This document shows, in pieces, positions 36,404-45,909 of a stretch of 64,000 bases of DNA (position 1 is the first letter of the stretch; every line of letters begins with the position of its first letter). Origin of the DNA: Rudanella lutea DSM 19387. GTDB taxonomy: Bacteria > Bacteroidota > Bacteroidia > Cytophagales > Spirosomataceae. The stretch spans positions 911,694-975,693 of the forward strand of contig NZ_KB913013.1 in assembly GCF_000383955.1 (NCBI RefSeq), given 5' to 3'. Below the pieces are notes generated by a model. That model searched no databases and had not been told where the DNA came from. It saw only the letters and a list, made by a program, of their open reading frames with translations. Made by a program: the position numbers and the translations under genes.

Positions 36404-37777
36404 ATGCGAAAACTACCTGTTCAAACGCTTTTGGTGGCCCTGGGTCTCCTGTTTTCCGGAGTTGCCTTCGGCCAGGGTCAGGGCGTTAGCCTGAATAAAG
36501 TCATTGCCCGGATCGACAACTACTACGTGCTCAAGTCCGACGTAGAAGAGACGAAGCAGTCGTACGTGGGTCAGAACCAACCCGCCCCCCCCACCTGCCA
36601 GATCCTCGAAAGTCTGGTCATCAACAAGATGATGCTGGCCAAAGCCGAAATCGACTCCGTAGTGGTCGATGACAAAGCGGTAGACAATCAGCTCGACGGC
36701 CGGATGTCGTACATGATTCAGCAGTTTGGGTCGGAGAAAAACATTGTCGAGGCTTACGGTAAAAGCCTTGAGTTGCTCAAAAGTGAGCTTCGCCAGCAGG
36801 TGAAAGATCAGCTTCTGGTGCAGAAAATGCAGCAAAAAATCACCGACGACGTGAAGGTGACTCCGCGCGAAGTGAAGAAATTCTTCGACAGCATTCCGAA
36901 AGACAGCTTGCCGTACATGCCCGCCGAGGTTGAAATTGGTCAGATCGTACGGTTTGCCAAAGCCACCCGCGAACAGAAAGATGTACTGCGCCAGCGTTTG
37001 TTGGACATAAAAAAGCGCGTGCAGGCCGGTGAAGACTTTGCGGCCCTGGCGAAGGAATTTTCGGAAGACGTAGGCTCGGCCGAACGGGGAGGTGACCTGG
37101 GCTTTGCCAAACGCGGCATGATGGTGGCCCCGTTTGAAGGAGCTGCCCTCAAACTGAAACCCAACGAATTATCAGACATTGTTGAATCGGAGTTCGGTTT
37201 TCACCTGATTCAGCTAATCGAAACCCGCGGGGCCGAGTACCACGCCCGCCATATTCTGCTCCGTCCCGATTACAACCGTCTGGATGTAAACGAGCCGACC
37301 CGGTTTCTGGATAGCCTACGGACCCTGATTGTAGCCGACACGCTCAAATTTGCGAAGGCCGCCAAGGACTTCTCGGAAGACAAAGGTACGGCCGATGCGG
37401 GCGGTCTCCTGCGCGACCCCCAAACGGGTAGCTCGCGGTTGTCGATGGACGGCACTATGGAATACGCCCTGTACTCGATGCTCGACACGATGCAGGTGGG
37501 AGCTATCTCGAAGCCCCTTCCGTACCGGACTGAAGACGGTAAAAGCGCCATGCGTATCTTGTATTTCAAGACCAAAAATCCACCGCATACGGCCGATTAC
37601 AAACTCGATTTCGAGAAACTACAGAATATTGTAACGGCCAACAAGAAGAACCGCGCGATTGATGAGTGGTTCCGAAAATCGGTGGGTGAGGTCTTTATCA
37701 CCGTCGATCCGGAATTTAACGAATGCCGGGTTTTTGGGACCTCCCAAAACAGTGCGTCGGCCACAGGAGGAAATTAA
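36404..37777 (+). CDS. surA: SurA-like periplasmic chaperone/peptidylprolyl isomerase
   Basis: 457 residues with a cleavable signal peptide (LLVALGLLFSGVAFGQ). The layout matches SurA: an N-terminal chaperone module (NKVIARIDNYYVLKSDVEE, ILESLVINKMMLAKA), a parvulin domain at about 180-285 (EVEIGQIVRFAKATREQKD to EFGFHLIQLIE) and a second, weaker one at about 288-400 (YHARHILLRPDYN). It lies just downstream of a related two-parvulin lipoprotein, which suggests an envelope-folding module. SurA delivers outer membrane proteins to the BAM complex; this function is family knowledge. Confidence 0.9.
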   Translation: MRKLPVQTLLVALGLLFSGVAFGQGQGVSLNKVIARIDNYYVLKSDVEETKQSYVGQNQPAPPTCQILESLVINKMMLAKAEIDSVVVDDKAVDNQLDGRMSYMIQQFGSEKNIVEAYGKSLELLKSELRQQVKDQLLVQKMQQKITDDVKVTPREVKKFFDSIPKDSLPYMPAEVEIGQIVRFAKATREQKDVLRQRLLDIKKRVQAGEDFAALAKEFSEDVGSAERGGDLGFAKRGMMVAPFEGAALKLKPNELSDIVESEFGFHLIQLIETRGAEYHARHILLRPDYNRLDVNEPTRFLDSLRTLIVADTLKFAKAAKDFSEDKGTADAGGLLRDPQTGSSRLSMDGTMEYALYSMLDTMQVGAISKPLPYRTEDGKSAMRILYFKTKNPPHTADYKLDFEKLQNIVTANKKNRAIDEWFRKSVGEVFITVDPEFNECRVFGTSQNSASATGGN

Positions 37778-37794
37778 CGTAAAATCGAGTTGAC

Positions 37795-37880
37795 AGTTTA
37801 CAGTTCTCGGTTTTCAGTTGTTTCTTAGCAGAAGCAAGGCAAAAAACCTTAGGAACTGTAAACTGCAACCTGTAAACTAT
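37795..37880. repeat. Low-complexity inverted repeat before the MoxR gene
   Basis: GACAGTTTACAGTTCTCGG on the left pairs with AGGAACTGTAAACTG on the right. The repeat lies in open frame with the next gene, which is why an apparent upstream start at 37818 is rejected. Similar TTTTCAGTTG words occur at about 22570. Confidence 0.55.
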
Positions 37881-37886
37881 TCAACC

Positions 37887-38849
37887 GTGCCCTATACATC
37901 TGATGTCGCGGCTGCCGAAGCCCTCAATGATTCCTACAAAAAACTCAAAGCCGAAATCTCTAAAGTGGTCATTGGGCAGGACGACACCGTTCGGCTGCTG
38001 CTGACCGCCATCTTCTGTCAGGGGCACTGTTTGCTAGTGGGGGTTCCGGGCCTGGCCAAGACCCTGCTGATTCAAACCATTGCCAGCGCGCTTGATCTGG
38101 ATTTTAACCGGATTCAGTTTACGCCCGACCTCATGCCTTCTGACATTTTGGGGTCCGAAACCCTTGATCAGGAGCGTAACTTCAAATTCATCAAAGGGCC
38201 GGTGTTTGCCAACATCATTCTGGCCGACGAAATCAACCGGACCCCGCCCAAAACCCAGTCGGCCCTGCTCGAAGCCATGCAGGAGTACGCCGTTACGATT
38301 GCGGGTCAGAAGTACAACCTGAGTCGGCCATTTTTCGTACTGGCCACCCAGAACCCCATTGAGCAGGAAGGTACCTACCCCCTGCCCGAAGCCCAGCTCG
38401 ACCGGTTTATGTTCAATATCTGGCTCGACTACCCTTCGTACCAGTCGGAGCTTGATATTGTAAAAAACACCACGACCGACACGCGGCCGGTAGTTCAGAA
38501 AGTCATTTCGGGCGAGCAGATCACCGAATTCCAGCACTTGGTACGCCGGGTTCCCGTGGTCGACAACGTAGTGGAGTACGCCGTAAAGCTGGTGCATAAA
38601 ACCCGCCCCAATACCGAGTTGGCTTCACCCGACGCCAATAACTACCTTGAGTGGGGCGCAGGACCACGGGCGTCGCAGGCACTTATTCTGGCCGCTAAAT
38701 GTAACGCCCTGCTTAACGGAAAATACTCGCCCGACATCGAAGACGTGCGGGCCGTAGCCCTTCCGATTCTGCGGCACCGGGTTGTTCGGAACTTTAAAGC
38801 CGAAGCTGAAAATATCTCCGTCGATGAACTTGTAAAGCGCCTTTTATAA
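37887..38849 (+). CDS. MoxR-family AAA+ ATPase
   Basis: 320 residues from GTG 37887. The AAA_3 features are clear: Walker A in LLVGVPGLAKTLLIQT, Walker B in NIILADEINRTPPKTQSALL, sensor 1 in FFVLATQNPIEQEGTYPLPE, and a C-terminal lid with GPRASQALILAAK. MoxR ATPases act as chaperones that insert metals or assemble complexes, usually together with a DUF58/VWA partner. No DUF58 or VWA gene is adjacent here. GTG was preferred because the only upstream ATG frame lies in an inverted repeat. Confidence 0.9.
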   Translation: MPYTSDVAAAEALNDSYKKLKAEISKVVIGQDDTVRLLLTAIFCQGHCLLVGVPGLAKTLLIQTIASALDLDFNRIQFTPDLMPSDILGSETLDQERNFKFIKGPVFANIILADEINRTPPKTQSALLEAMQEYAVTIAGQKYNLSRPFFVLATQNPIEQEGTYPLPEAQLDRFMFNIWLDYPSYQSELDIVKNTTTDTRPVVQKVISGEQITEFQHLVRRVPVVDNVVEYAVKLVHKTRPNTELASPDANNYLEWGAGPRASQALILAAKCNALLNGKYSPDIEDVRAVALPILRHRVVRNFKAEAENISVDELVKRLL

Positions 38850-38882
38850 GGTTATTCGGACTTCTTATCCTGTGACAAAACA

Positions 38883-38923
38883 AAACGGGCCTCGTCAGTA
38901 GTTGATGCTGACGAGGCCCGTTT
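38883..38923 (+). terminator. Terminator after MoxR gene
   Basis: A 16-bp perfect stem (AAACGGGCCTCGTCAG and complement) with a 9-nt loop ends in TTT, 33 bp after the stop. Confidence 0.85.
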
Positions 38924-38987
38924 GTAGTTATACTTTGGGCCACTTACTTTCGGGTCGTAGGTTTACCATCATTCAATTTTGTTTTTT

Positions 38988-40448
38988 ATGCAGTCGATTC
39001 TCACACGCGCTCTTATTGCCGGCTTCCTTCTGGGCGGCCTGGCCTGTTCGCGCAACCCTGTCACGGGCAAGCGCGAAGTTATCTTAATGTCGAAAGAGCA
39101 GGAAATTGCCATTGGTCAGCAGTCGCACCCTTCTGTTGTGGCCAGTATGGGGCTTTATGAAGATAAAAAGCTACAGGATTTCATCAACGAAAAGGGCAAA
39201 GCTATGGCCGCCATCTCACACCGGCCCGATCTGCCTTACCAATTCTACATCGTCGATTCACCCGTAGTCAACGCCTTTGCCGTACCGGGTGGTTATGTGT
39301 ATTTCACGCGGGGCATCATGGCTCACTTCAACAACGAAGCTGAGTTTGCGGGGGTACTGGGCCACGAGATTGGGCACATCACCGCCCGGCACTCAGCCCG
39401 TCAGCAAACCAGCCAATTGCTCGGTACACTCGGCGCTATCGGGGTAGCCATTGCCGTTCCGCAACTGGGCGAATCGGTGATGCAGGGGGCTCAGGTTTTG
39501 TTCTTAAAATACAGCCGCGACCACGAGTCGGAATCTGACAAAATTGGGGTAGAGTACTCCAGTAAAATTGGCTACAACGCGGTTGAAATGGCCAATTTTT
39601 TTGGCACCATCAAACGCATTCAGGATAATGCTGGCCAGGCAGTACCCACGTTTCTGTCGACACACCCCGATCCCGGCAACCGTTTGACCCGTGTGCAGGG
39701 CCTGGCCAAAGAGTTTCAGGCCGCCAACCCGCGCCAGTATGCTGTGGAGCGTGATCGGTACCTACGAATGATCGACGGCATTGTGTATGGCGAAGACCCC
39801 AAGCAGGGGTTCGTAGAAAACAATATGTTTTACCATCCGGTGCTTAAGTTTCAGTTTCCGGTGCCACAGGGCTGGAAGCATCAGAACTCGCCTGAGCAGT
39901 TTCAAATGGGTGCCGCCGACGGAAAATCGGCTATGATTCTGATGCTGGCCAAAGGAAACTCCCTCGAAGAGGCCGCGCAGACGATGGTGAAAGAACTGAA
40001 TCTGAAAGTTCTTGAAAACGGCCGGACAACGATCAACGGTAATCCGGCCCTCGTGATTATTTCGCAACAGCAGCCGCAGCAACAACAGGGGCAGCCGCAA
40101 CAGCAGCAGTCGGCACAGAATACGCTGCAACTGGCTACGTGGCTCATCCAGTACAACGGAGGTATTTATGCCCTGCACGGGCTTTCGTCGGCCGCCGATT
40201 TCAATAGCCGCCTGAACTCGTTCCGCAGTGTTGCCGAAAATTTCCGCGCCCTCACCGACCGTGATAAGCTAAACCGGCAGCCCGAACGTGTGCAGGTGGT
40301 GCAGGCCCCGCGCGACGGCTCGTTCCGCGATGTAATGTCGGCCCTGAACATGCCTTCTAACCGGCTGGAAGAGCTTGGTACCCTCAACAGCATGCGCGCC
40401 GACGACCGCGTGAACCGCGGTATGCTGGTAAAAGTTATTCAGCGATAA
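38988..40448 (+). CDS. M48-family metalloprotease lipoprotein
   Basis: 486 residues from ATG 38988. The leader LIAGFLLGGLACSRN contains a good lipobox, so it is probably an outer-membrane or periplasmic lipoprotein. The zinc motif HEIGHITARHS near residue 127 gives two His ligands, and the third ligand is the Glu in SRDHESESDKIG, as in BepA/LoiP-type M48 enzymes. The C-terminal 200 residues contain a Gln-rich stretch (about 365-375) and a beta-rich domain of unknown role. It ends KVIQR before a strong terminator. Envelope protein quality control is the likely function. Confidence 0.9.
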   Translation: MQSILTRALIAGFLLGGLACSRNPVTGKREVILMSKEQEIAIGQQSHPSVVASMGLYEDKKLQDFINEKGKAMAAISHRPDLPYQFYIVDSPVVNAFAVPGGYVYFTRGIMAHFNNEAEFAGVLGHEIGHITARHSARQQTSQLLGTLGAIGVAIAVPQLGESVMQGAQVLFLKYSRDHESESDKIGVEYSSKIGYNAVEMANFFGTIKRIQDNAGQAVPTFLSTHPDPGNRLTRVQGLAKEFQAANPRQYAVERDRYLRMIDGIVYGEDPKQGFVENNMFYHPVLKFQFPVPQGWKHQNSPEQFQMGAADGKSAMILMLAKGNSLEEAAQTMVKELNLKVLENGRTTINGNPALVIISQQQPQQQQGQPQQQQSAQNTLQLATWLIQYNGGIYALHGLSSAADFNSRLNSFRSVAENFRALTDRDKLNRQPERVQVVQAPRDGSFRDVMSALNMPSNRLEELGTLNSMRADDRVNRGMLVKVIQR

Positions 40449-40468
40449 AATCTTGTTTCTTCATATAC

Positions 40469-40515
40469 CTTGTGGTTGATGGAACGCCGTGCTCGGGTGT
40501 CCCATCAACCACAAG
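40469..40515. terminator. Bidirectional terminator after M48 gene
   Basis: CTTGTGGTTGATGG pairs perfectly with CCATCAACCACAAG over 14 bp with a 19-nt loop, between two convergent genes. Confidence 0.75.
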
Positions 40516-40536
40516 TTGTTTTAAGCCTTTTCCGGT

Positions 40537-41139
40537 CTATTCGGGTTTCCGGCCGTAAAATCGTTCCAAATCCAGTGGAGAGTCCAGATCGATTAGTCCC
40601 TCTTCAAACGGTATTTCGGTGCAGTCGTCGCGGTGTTTTACAATAATCCAGCGAGCCCCCTTGTCGCCGGTCAGGGCCAGCAGTTCTTCAATGTACTTAG
40701 TGGCAAATAAGGCCGGTACGCCGAGTGGTCCCTCCTCGCCGTATTTTGAGGCTACAATACCTTTTTCACCATCGGCAAACGTCTCGACCAGATTTAACAG
40801 CAGCCCGAGCGATACGTGCGGCTGATCCGTAAGCAATACCAGCACCCCGTCGAGCTTTTTCTGGGTCATGTAAAGCCCGGCAAGGCCCATTTTTAGCGAC
40901 GACGAGAGCCCCTCGGCATGACGGGGGTTGTCGATGAGCGTAACCGGGAGGCCCTCCAATTCATCGGCAATATCGTGCCGATTAGCCCCCAGTACCACCG
41001 TTACGGGGCCTTTGTCGAGCGCCAGGGCCATGTCTGTAATCCGGCGAACCAGCGTTTTCCCTTCGTGTACTAATAATTGCTTCGGCTGACCTAACCGCGA
41101 CGAGGAGCCAGCCGCCAGAATAACAGTTCCTATTGTCAT
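40537..41139 (-). CDS. mocA: Molybdenum cofactor cytidylyltransferase-like nucleotidyltransferase
   Basis: 200 residues from ATG 41139. The NTP-transferase signature is IGTVILAAGSSSRLGQPKQL, followed by LVLLTDQPHVSLGLL with the metal-binding Asp and VPALFATKYIEELLAL. The pattern fits MocA, which attaches CMP to Moco for xanthine-oxidase-type enzymes. The IorAB hydroxylase at 22103-24820 is a plausible client. MobA-like GMP transfer cannot be excluded by sequence alone. Confidence 0.85.
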   Translation of the reverse strand: MTIGTVILAAGSSSRLGQPKQLLVHEGKTLVRRITDMALALDKGPVTVVLGANRHDIADELEGLPVTLIDNPRHAEGLSSSLKMGLAGLYMTQKKLDGVLVLLTDQPHVSLGLLLNLVETFADGEKGIVASKYGEEGPLGVPALFATKYIEELLALTGDKGARWIIVKHRDDCTEIPFEEGLIDLDSPLDLERFYGRKPE

Positions 41140-41229
41140 GATGTATGGTTTCTGATTACAGGTTTGGGGGTGTGGTGAGTGGGTTGACGAACTCATTCTG
41201 ACTGAATTTGCGTAACCATGAACCGGGCG

Positions 41230-41982
41230 CTATACAATCCCTGCTGGATACCCAACCTCGAACAAAAACAACCCACTGGCTGGAGCGGCCCGCCCGGCAG
41301 CCCGGCGGTCACGAGCCAAAATTATCTGTTCAAACTCCTCGGTGGTCATGCGCCCCTGCCCTACTTCGAGCAAGGTGCCCACAATGGCCCGCACCATTCC
41401 CCACAAAAACCGGTTGGCCCGGATATGAAACGTCAGGTCATCGCCCGTTTCGGGAAGCCACTCCGCCCGGTCGATGGTGCAGTGGAAATGTTTGACAGCC
41501 GCCTTAGCCCGACTAAAGCTTTGGTAATCGGTATGCTCCAACAGAACACGGGCCGCCTGGTTCATGGCCTCCATATCGAGCGGATACCGGAAATAGTAAG
41601 ACTGCATATGCCGAAAGGCGTCTTTCTGGCGGGTAATCCGGTACTGATAATACCGCGAAATAGCCGAGAAACGAGCATGGTCGTCGGGTTGAACCGGAAA
41701 AATCCGCCGAATGGCAATATCGGGCGGCAGCATAGCATTGAGCGAGTAAGTAATCTGCTCAAGGTCGTCCAGGGGTTCGGGCAGGTCGAAATGGGCGTAC
41801 TGCTGATGCGCGTGCACGCCGGCGTCCGTGCGCCCGCTCCCCAGAATGCTCACCGGCTGCCGCAACCGCCGACTCAAGGCTCCTTCTATTTCTGACTGTA
41901 CACTATGGCCATTGGCCTGAATCTGCCAACCGTGGTATTGGGTTCCACAGTAGGCAAGTTCCATAAAATAACGCTGGCTCAT
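41230..41982 (-). CDS. truA: tRNA pseudouridine synthase A
   Basis: Makes pseudouridine at positions 38-40 of the tRNA anticodon arm. The 250-residue protein has the catalytic Asp in LGSGRTDAGVHAHQQ near residue 52, the RYYQYRITR motif and the C-terminal RFLWGMVRAIVGTLLEVGQG, all diagnostic. Its length is normal. It lies about 90 bp from the mocA-like gene on the same strand; co-transcription is possible. Confidence 0.95.
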   Translation of the reverse strand: MSQRYFMELAYCGTQYHGWQIQANGHSVQSEIEGALSRRLRQPVSILGSGRTDAGVHAHQQYAHFDLPEPLDDLEQITYSLNAMLPPDIAIRRIFPVQPDDHARFSAISRYYQYRITRQKDAFRHMQSYYFRYPLDMEAMNQAARVLLEHTDYQSFSRAKAAVKHFHCTIDRAEWLPETGDDLTFHIRANRFLWGMVRAIVGTLLEVGQGRMTTEEFEQIILARDRRAAGRAAPASGLFLFEVGYPAGIV

Positions 41983-42114
41983 TGAATTCGTCTTACAAAA
42001 GCATGTCCGCTACAGCAACCCGTAGCGGACGTTATAATAGTGTTGATAAACGTTGGTTTTTGAGCTTCGAAACCAAATACGCAACGTTTACCAGGCAGCA
42101 TCAAAGTGGGTCAC

Positions 42115-44403
42115 TTAGGCCATAATTACACCCAGCGCGTTGTCATACAGCGCTTTGGCATCCGTTACCGACATGAGCGTCTGATCATCGATCACAAACG
42201 CACCCTCTGTTACGGCACCAATCTGTATGCATGGAACCCCGCTATCAGCCACGGCCGACTCGAAAGCCTCTTTCTGATCGGCCGATACCGACACGACCAC
42301 CCGGCCCTGGGCTTCGCCAAACAGAACTGCATCGAGCCGAAAAGCCTCCGCACCGCCCACCGTAGCCGTCTGAATATCAAACCCAAGGTTACCCGCCATT
42401 GCCGATTCGGCCAGGGCCACGAACAAGCCCCCGTCCGACAGGTCGTGTGCCGACTGCACCAGTTTTTGGCGGATTAGTTTGTTCAGCGCCTGCTGCATCG
42501 CCAGTTCAGCTTCCATGTCAAAGGCTGGAGCTGGTGACGCTTTCACGCCCCGGTACGAATACAGGTATTCCGACGAGGCAATGTCGTTGCTCGACTGACC
42601 AAACAGGTAAATAGCGTCGCCCGCTTGCCGGAAATTGAGCGTCATGCGGTTGTTCGTGTCTTCCATCAGACCGAGCATCCCGATGGTCGGCGTTGGGAAC
42701 ACCGGCCCGTCGTCCGACGATTGGTTGTAAAAGCTTACGTTACCACCCGTTACCGGCGTACTGAATTGGCGGCAGGCTTCGCCCATGCCTTTCACAGCCT
42801 CCACGAAGTGCCAATACACTTCGGGCACGTACGGGTTTCCAAAGTTCAGGTTGTTGGTTACCGCCAGCGGCTCCCCACCCGAGCACACGATGTTGCGGGC
42901 CGCTTCGGCCACGGCAATCTGCGCGCCTACATACGGGTTGGCATTCACATAGCGGCTGTTGCAATCAACCGTAATCACAATCGACTTATCGGTCGATTTG
43001 CCATCGGGCGTTTTTACCCGCACCACAGCCGCGTCGGAAGGCGCGTTGGTGCTCCGGTTGGCCGTACCCACCATTGAGTCGTACTGCTCATAGATCCACC
43101 GACGTGAGCAAACGTTGGGGTGTGTAAGCAGGTGCTTGGCCACCGCTCCGATTTCGGTGGGCGTTACGTCAGCTACCGAAGCGGCATCGAACTTGGCAAA
43201 CTCCTGAATGTAAGCAGGCTCCCGATATTCACGGTGGTACTGCGGAGCCCCGCCACCCAGCACGAGGTCGTGCGCAGGTACGTCGGCCACGAGCTGACCG
43301 TGCCGGTAAAAATGGAGCCGCTGCGTGTCGGTTACTTCACCAATTTGCGCACAGTGCAGGTCCCACTTCTCAAATATTCCGTTGATAATGTCCTCTTTCC
43401 CTTTCTCAACCACCACGAGCATCCGCTCCTGCGACTCAGAAAGCAAAATCTCGAACGGTTCCATGTTGGCCTGCCGGGTCGGCACTTTATCAAGGTCGAT
43501 AATCATGCCGTGTTCGCCCTTGGCACTCATCTCCGAGGTCGAGCAGATGATACCGGCCGCGCCCATGTCCTGAATCCCGATCACATACCCCGACGCAATA
43601 ATTTCGAGGGTTGCTTCGAGCAAGAGTTTTTCCATGAACGGGTCACCAACCTGCACCGCAGGCAGCTTCTCGGTCGAAGCTGCACTGATATCTTCCGACG
43701 CGAACGTAGCGCCGTGAATCCCGTCTTTACCCGTTGCCGAGCCAACAATGAACACGGGGTTACCCACGCCATACGAGGTGGCTTTGGCGACTTTCCCTAC
43801 CTCCACAATACCCGCCGAGAAGGCGTTGACGAGCGGATTGGTATTGTAGCACTCATCAAAATACACTTCGCCCCCAACCGTTGGAATCCCGAAGGCGTTA
43901 CCGTAATCGCCGATTCCTTTCACAACACCTCGCAGCAACCGCCGGGTTTTGGGAAGGTTGAGATCACCGAAGCGGAGCGAGTTAAGCTGCGCAATGGGGC
44001 GGGCACCCATCGTAAAGATATCGCGGTTGATACCGCCTACCCCCGTTGCCGCACCCTGATACGGCTCAAGGGCCGAGGGATGGTTGTGCGATTCAATTTT
44101 GAACGAACACGCCAGGCCGTCTCCAATGTCGACCAGACCGGCATTTTCTTCACCTGCCTTGGCCAGCATCCGCTCCGAGTCGCGGGGGAGCGTCTTAAGC
44201 CAGACAATTGAGTTTTTGTACGAGCAGTGCTCCGACCACATAACGGAGAAAATGCTCAGCTCCGTAAAATTGGGTTGGCGGCCCAGAATACTCTGGATAC
44301 GCTCAAACTCTTCAGGGAGCAAACCCAGCTTGCGGGCGGTTTCAACAGTGGGCAATGCAGCAGCGGAGGCTTGTTCAGCAGGATTCTGATCGATGATTTC
44401 CAC
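42115..44403 (-). CDS. purL: Phosphoribosylformylglycinamidine synthase subunit PurL
   Basis: Purine synthesis enzyme turning FGAR into FGAM with ATP and glutamine-derived ammonia. The 762-residue length is that of the small PurL form, which needs separate PurQ and PurS partners not present in this window. Motifs include [14 protein letters not shown] near residue 54, [20 protein letters not shown], and [13 protein letters not shown] near the C-terminus. Large open frames on the opposite strand are shadows. The gene is divergent from tRNA-Ser. Confidence 0.97.
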   Translation of the reverse strand: MEIIDQNPAEQASAAALPTVETARKLGLLPEEFERIQSILGRQPNFTELSIFSVMWSEHCSYKNSIVWLKTLPRDSERMLAKAGEENAGLVDIGDGLACSFKIESHNHPSALEPYQGAATGVGGINRDIFTMGARPIAQLNSLRFGDLNLPKTRRLLRGVVKGIGDYGNAFGIPTVGGEVYFDECYNTNPLVNAFSAGIVEVGKVAKATSYGVGNPVFIVGSATGKDGIHGATFASEDISAASTEKLPAVQVGDPFMEKLLLEATLEIIASGYVIGIQDMGAAGIICSTSEMSAKGEHGMIIDLDKVPTRQANMEPFEILLSESQERMLVVVEKGKEDIINGIFEKWDLHCAQIGEVTDTQRLHFYRHGQLVADVPAHDLVLGGGAPQYHREYREPAYIQEFAKFDAASVADVTPTEIGAVAKHLLTHPNVCSRRWIYEQYDSMVGTANRSTNAPSDAAVVRVKTPDGKSTDKSIVITVDCNSRYVNANPYVGAQIAVAEAARNIVCSGGEPLAVTNNLNFGNPYVPEVYWHFVEAVKGMGEACRQFSTPVTGGNVSFYNQSSDDGPVFPTPTIGMLGLMEDTNNRMTLNFRQAGDAIYLFGQSSNDIASSEYLYSYRGVKASPAPAFDMEAELAMQQALNKLIRQKLVQSAHDLSDGGLFVALAESAMAGNLGFDIQTATVGGAEAFRLDAVLFGEAQGRVVVSVSADQKEAFESAVADSGVPCIQIGAVTEGAFVIDDQTLMSVTDAKALYDNALGVIMA

Positions 44404-44542
44404 GAAGAAAAGAAAATTTTGCCGGTAGGCGAACGAACGTTTACCCGTTAAAAACGAAGCATTTACGTCTTTTTAAGGGCTTACAACAGGGCAAAAATAC
44501 GCTTTTTTGCGGGGAAACGCCCCGTTTTTTCTGGCTTACCTC

Positions 44543-44573
44543 TTGACAAACCTTAAAAATCGCTATACCTTTG
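44543..44573 (+). promoter_or_regulatory. Bacteroidota-type promoter of tRNA-Ser
   Basis: TTGAC at 44543 and TACCTTTG at 44566-44573 match the -33 TTG and -7 TAnnTTTG elements with about 18 bp between. Initiation about 6 bp later would start just upstream of the tRNA. This is the clearest promoter in the window. Confidence 0.75.
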
Positions 44574-44589
44574 CACCATCAAACCACTT

Positions 44590-44674
44590 AGAGAGATGGC
44601 AGAGTGGTCGATTGCGACGGTCTTGAAAACCGTTGACTGTAACAGGTCCGGGGGTTCGAATCCCTCTCTCTCTA
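44590..44674 (+). tRNA. tRNA-Ser (anticodon TGA)
   Basis: An 85-nt cloverleaf. The acceptor arm AGAGAGA pairs with TCTCTCT, U8 follows, the anticodon loop is CTTGAAA (TGA) on a 5-bp stem, and the T loop TTCGAAT sits on a GGGGG/CCCTC stem. The extra arm is long, as expected for serine tRNA. CCA is not encoded. The discriminator base appears to be A rather than the usual G for serine, which could mean my 3' end is off by one base. Confidence 0.9.
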
Positions 44675-44690
44675 CGGAAGTTTAACAGGA

Positions 44691-44718
44691 AGCCTGCTCC
44701 ACCGAGCAGGCTTTTTTG
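44691..44718 (+). terminator. Terminator after tRNA-Ser
   Basis: AGCCTGCTC / GAGCAGGCT (9 bp, 4-nt loop) is followed by TTTTTT, 17 bp after the tRNA. Confidence 0.9.
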
Positions 44719-44772
44719 TTGTTCTGGCGGCATTCAGCATCAAGCATAAGGACTATTACTGCGCTCCCAAAG

Positions 44773-44880
44773 GTCAATGTGGCTATCTAGGGCGCCAATA
44801 CCATCGTGGGAGCCCTTGGAAACGCCAATAACATCTATAAAGGCACAGCGTATGTGTTCAAGCGCTCGGGTGCATCTTGT
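44773..44880 (+). pseudogene. Remnant of an FG-GAP repeat protein
   Basis: The plus strand reads KVNVAI, a TAG stop, then GANTIVGALGNANNIYKGTA and YVFKRSG. This matches the repeat unit of FG-GAP surface proteins (VAISGNTIVVGA ... GAAYVFTRSG). It covers barely one repeat, contains a stop, and has no start. It is a short relic of a deleted or rearranged large gene. Confidence 0.55.
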
Positions 44881-44917
44881 CGCTTTCCAACAAGGTGGAG
44901 CTTACTGGTTAAGCAAA

Positions 44918-44947
44918 AAACCCGGCCCTCGATTGAGAGCCGGGTTT
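44918..44947. terminator. Terminator-like hairpin after the FG-GAP remnant
   Basis: AAACCCGGC-CTC pairs with GAG-GCCGGGTTT around a GATT loop, with one bulge on each side. It probably once ended the gene whose remnant precedes it. Confidence 0.6.
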
Positions 44948-44972
44948 CCGGAATACCAAAACACTTAAATTA

Positions 44973-45350
44973 TTAGCGTTTCCACCAATAAGCCCCAAAC
45001 ATACGGTAAGCTGCATACATGAACCAATTTTCCAGCCACTTCTGGAGCTCCTGAGCCATCAACCGCTCATACAATTCACGATCAGCCAGATAACGCGCCC
45101 GGTAGTGCCTTAACTCAGCTTCAAACAGCCGATGATCGTACCTTTAGTCGTATAACACGCAGCCCGGTGGAGCCGCCCAACATGCTGAAAATCCCCCCAA
45201 AAGCATGTAGGCAACGAGGCAAAAGCGGTCGAGTAACCGGCTGGCGTAACTATCGTACCCGCCACAGTGTGGTAGGTCATCCACGCCACCCACCCAAAAC
45301 AAAATATAGCTTTTAGACAACCGAATCCCTAAGCAAAACCACTCATAAAA
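44973..45350 (-). pseudogene. Degraded ORF of unknown function
   Basis: On the minus strand the last 55 codons read RLFEAELRHYRARYLADREL, then YERLMAQELQKWLENWFMYA and a stop at 44973, with coherent amphipathic helical character. The same frame continues upstream through an in-frame TAA at 45144-45146 into a hydrophobic stretch (FCLVAYMLLGGFSACWAAP). There is no suitable start codon. This looks like a decayed gene for a small membrane protein, but the upstream part may be chance. Confidence 0.35.
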
Positions 45351-45495
45351 TACTCATTAGATGAAAGCCATATTAAACTGGACTTCTCTGTTTTAATCAA
45401 ATCTTCATCTAAATCCCTCCTAACCAATTGTCAAGGTATCGCTCGAAAAACTGTAACTTCGAAGCGACAAAAACCCATATGACAAATTTTACCCA

Positions 45496-45732
45496 ATGAT
45501 TAACCTTCATTTTGCACCTGGCGATATCGTCCAATTTCGATCCGGGGGCCTCCGAATGACGGTCCGAGCCGTTTTCGGAGATACCGTTTCCTGCGAGTGG
45601 TTGGGCAACTCCCAACAGTACCACATTTCATACTTTCCCTACATTGCGCTCGTTAAAGATTCCGACGGGTCGGTAAACCAAAAAACAGAGAAGAAAGAGC
45701 CAACCCAGTTATGGGCTGAGTATTTTCTATAA
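45496..45732 (+). CDS. YodC/DUF2158-like small protein
   Basis: 78 residues. The start FAPGDIVQFRSGGLRMTVRA followed by VSCEWLG matches the DUF2158 family of small beta-barrel proteins (PGDVVxLKSGGPxMTV...CxWF). The function of this family is not established. It lies alone after a pseudogene-rich gap. The frame ends EYFL. Confidence 0.75.
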   Translation: MINLHFAPGDIVQFRSGGLRMTVRAVFGDTVSCEWLGNSQQYHISYFPYIALVKDSDGSVNQKTEKKEPTQLWAEYFL

Positions 45733-45824
45733 TGCTTTTTATCTCGAATTGTCATTCTCCTGTAAGCAACGCCCGGCGTTGCTTATTTTTTTGGGGGCTA
45801 ACCGGAGTTGCCCCTCCGGGCGTT

Positions 45825-45832
45825 TACCTTTG
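45825..45832 (+). promoter_or_regulatory. Candidate -7 box before the pterin dehydratase gene
   Basis: TACCTTTG matches TAnnTTTG exactly; it lies 78 bp before the ATG at 45910. A TTG at the proper -33 distance is not evident. Confidence 0.4.
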
Positions 45833-45909
45833 TACACGATCCTACCCGCGGGCAGATTCGTTGCGGCCCAAACCGTATAACTCATCAACCACAAACCATC
45901 AACCCCAGT

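Noticed and set aside
37818-37886. Upstream ATG for the MoxR gene
   Set aside because: The extension is translated from an inverted repeat (AGTTTACAGTT / AACTGTAAACT), so GTG 37887 is preferred.
43120-44211. 363-codon open frame on the plus strand
   Set aside because: It is a shadow of purL on the opposite strand; its translation has no recognisable domain.
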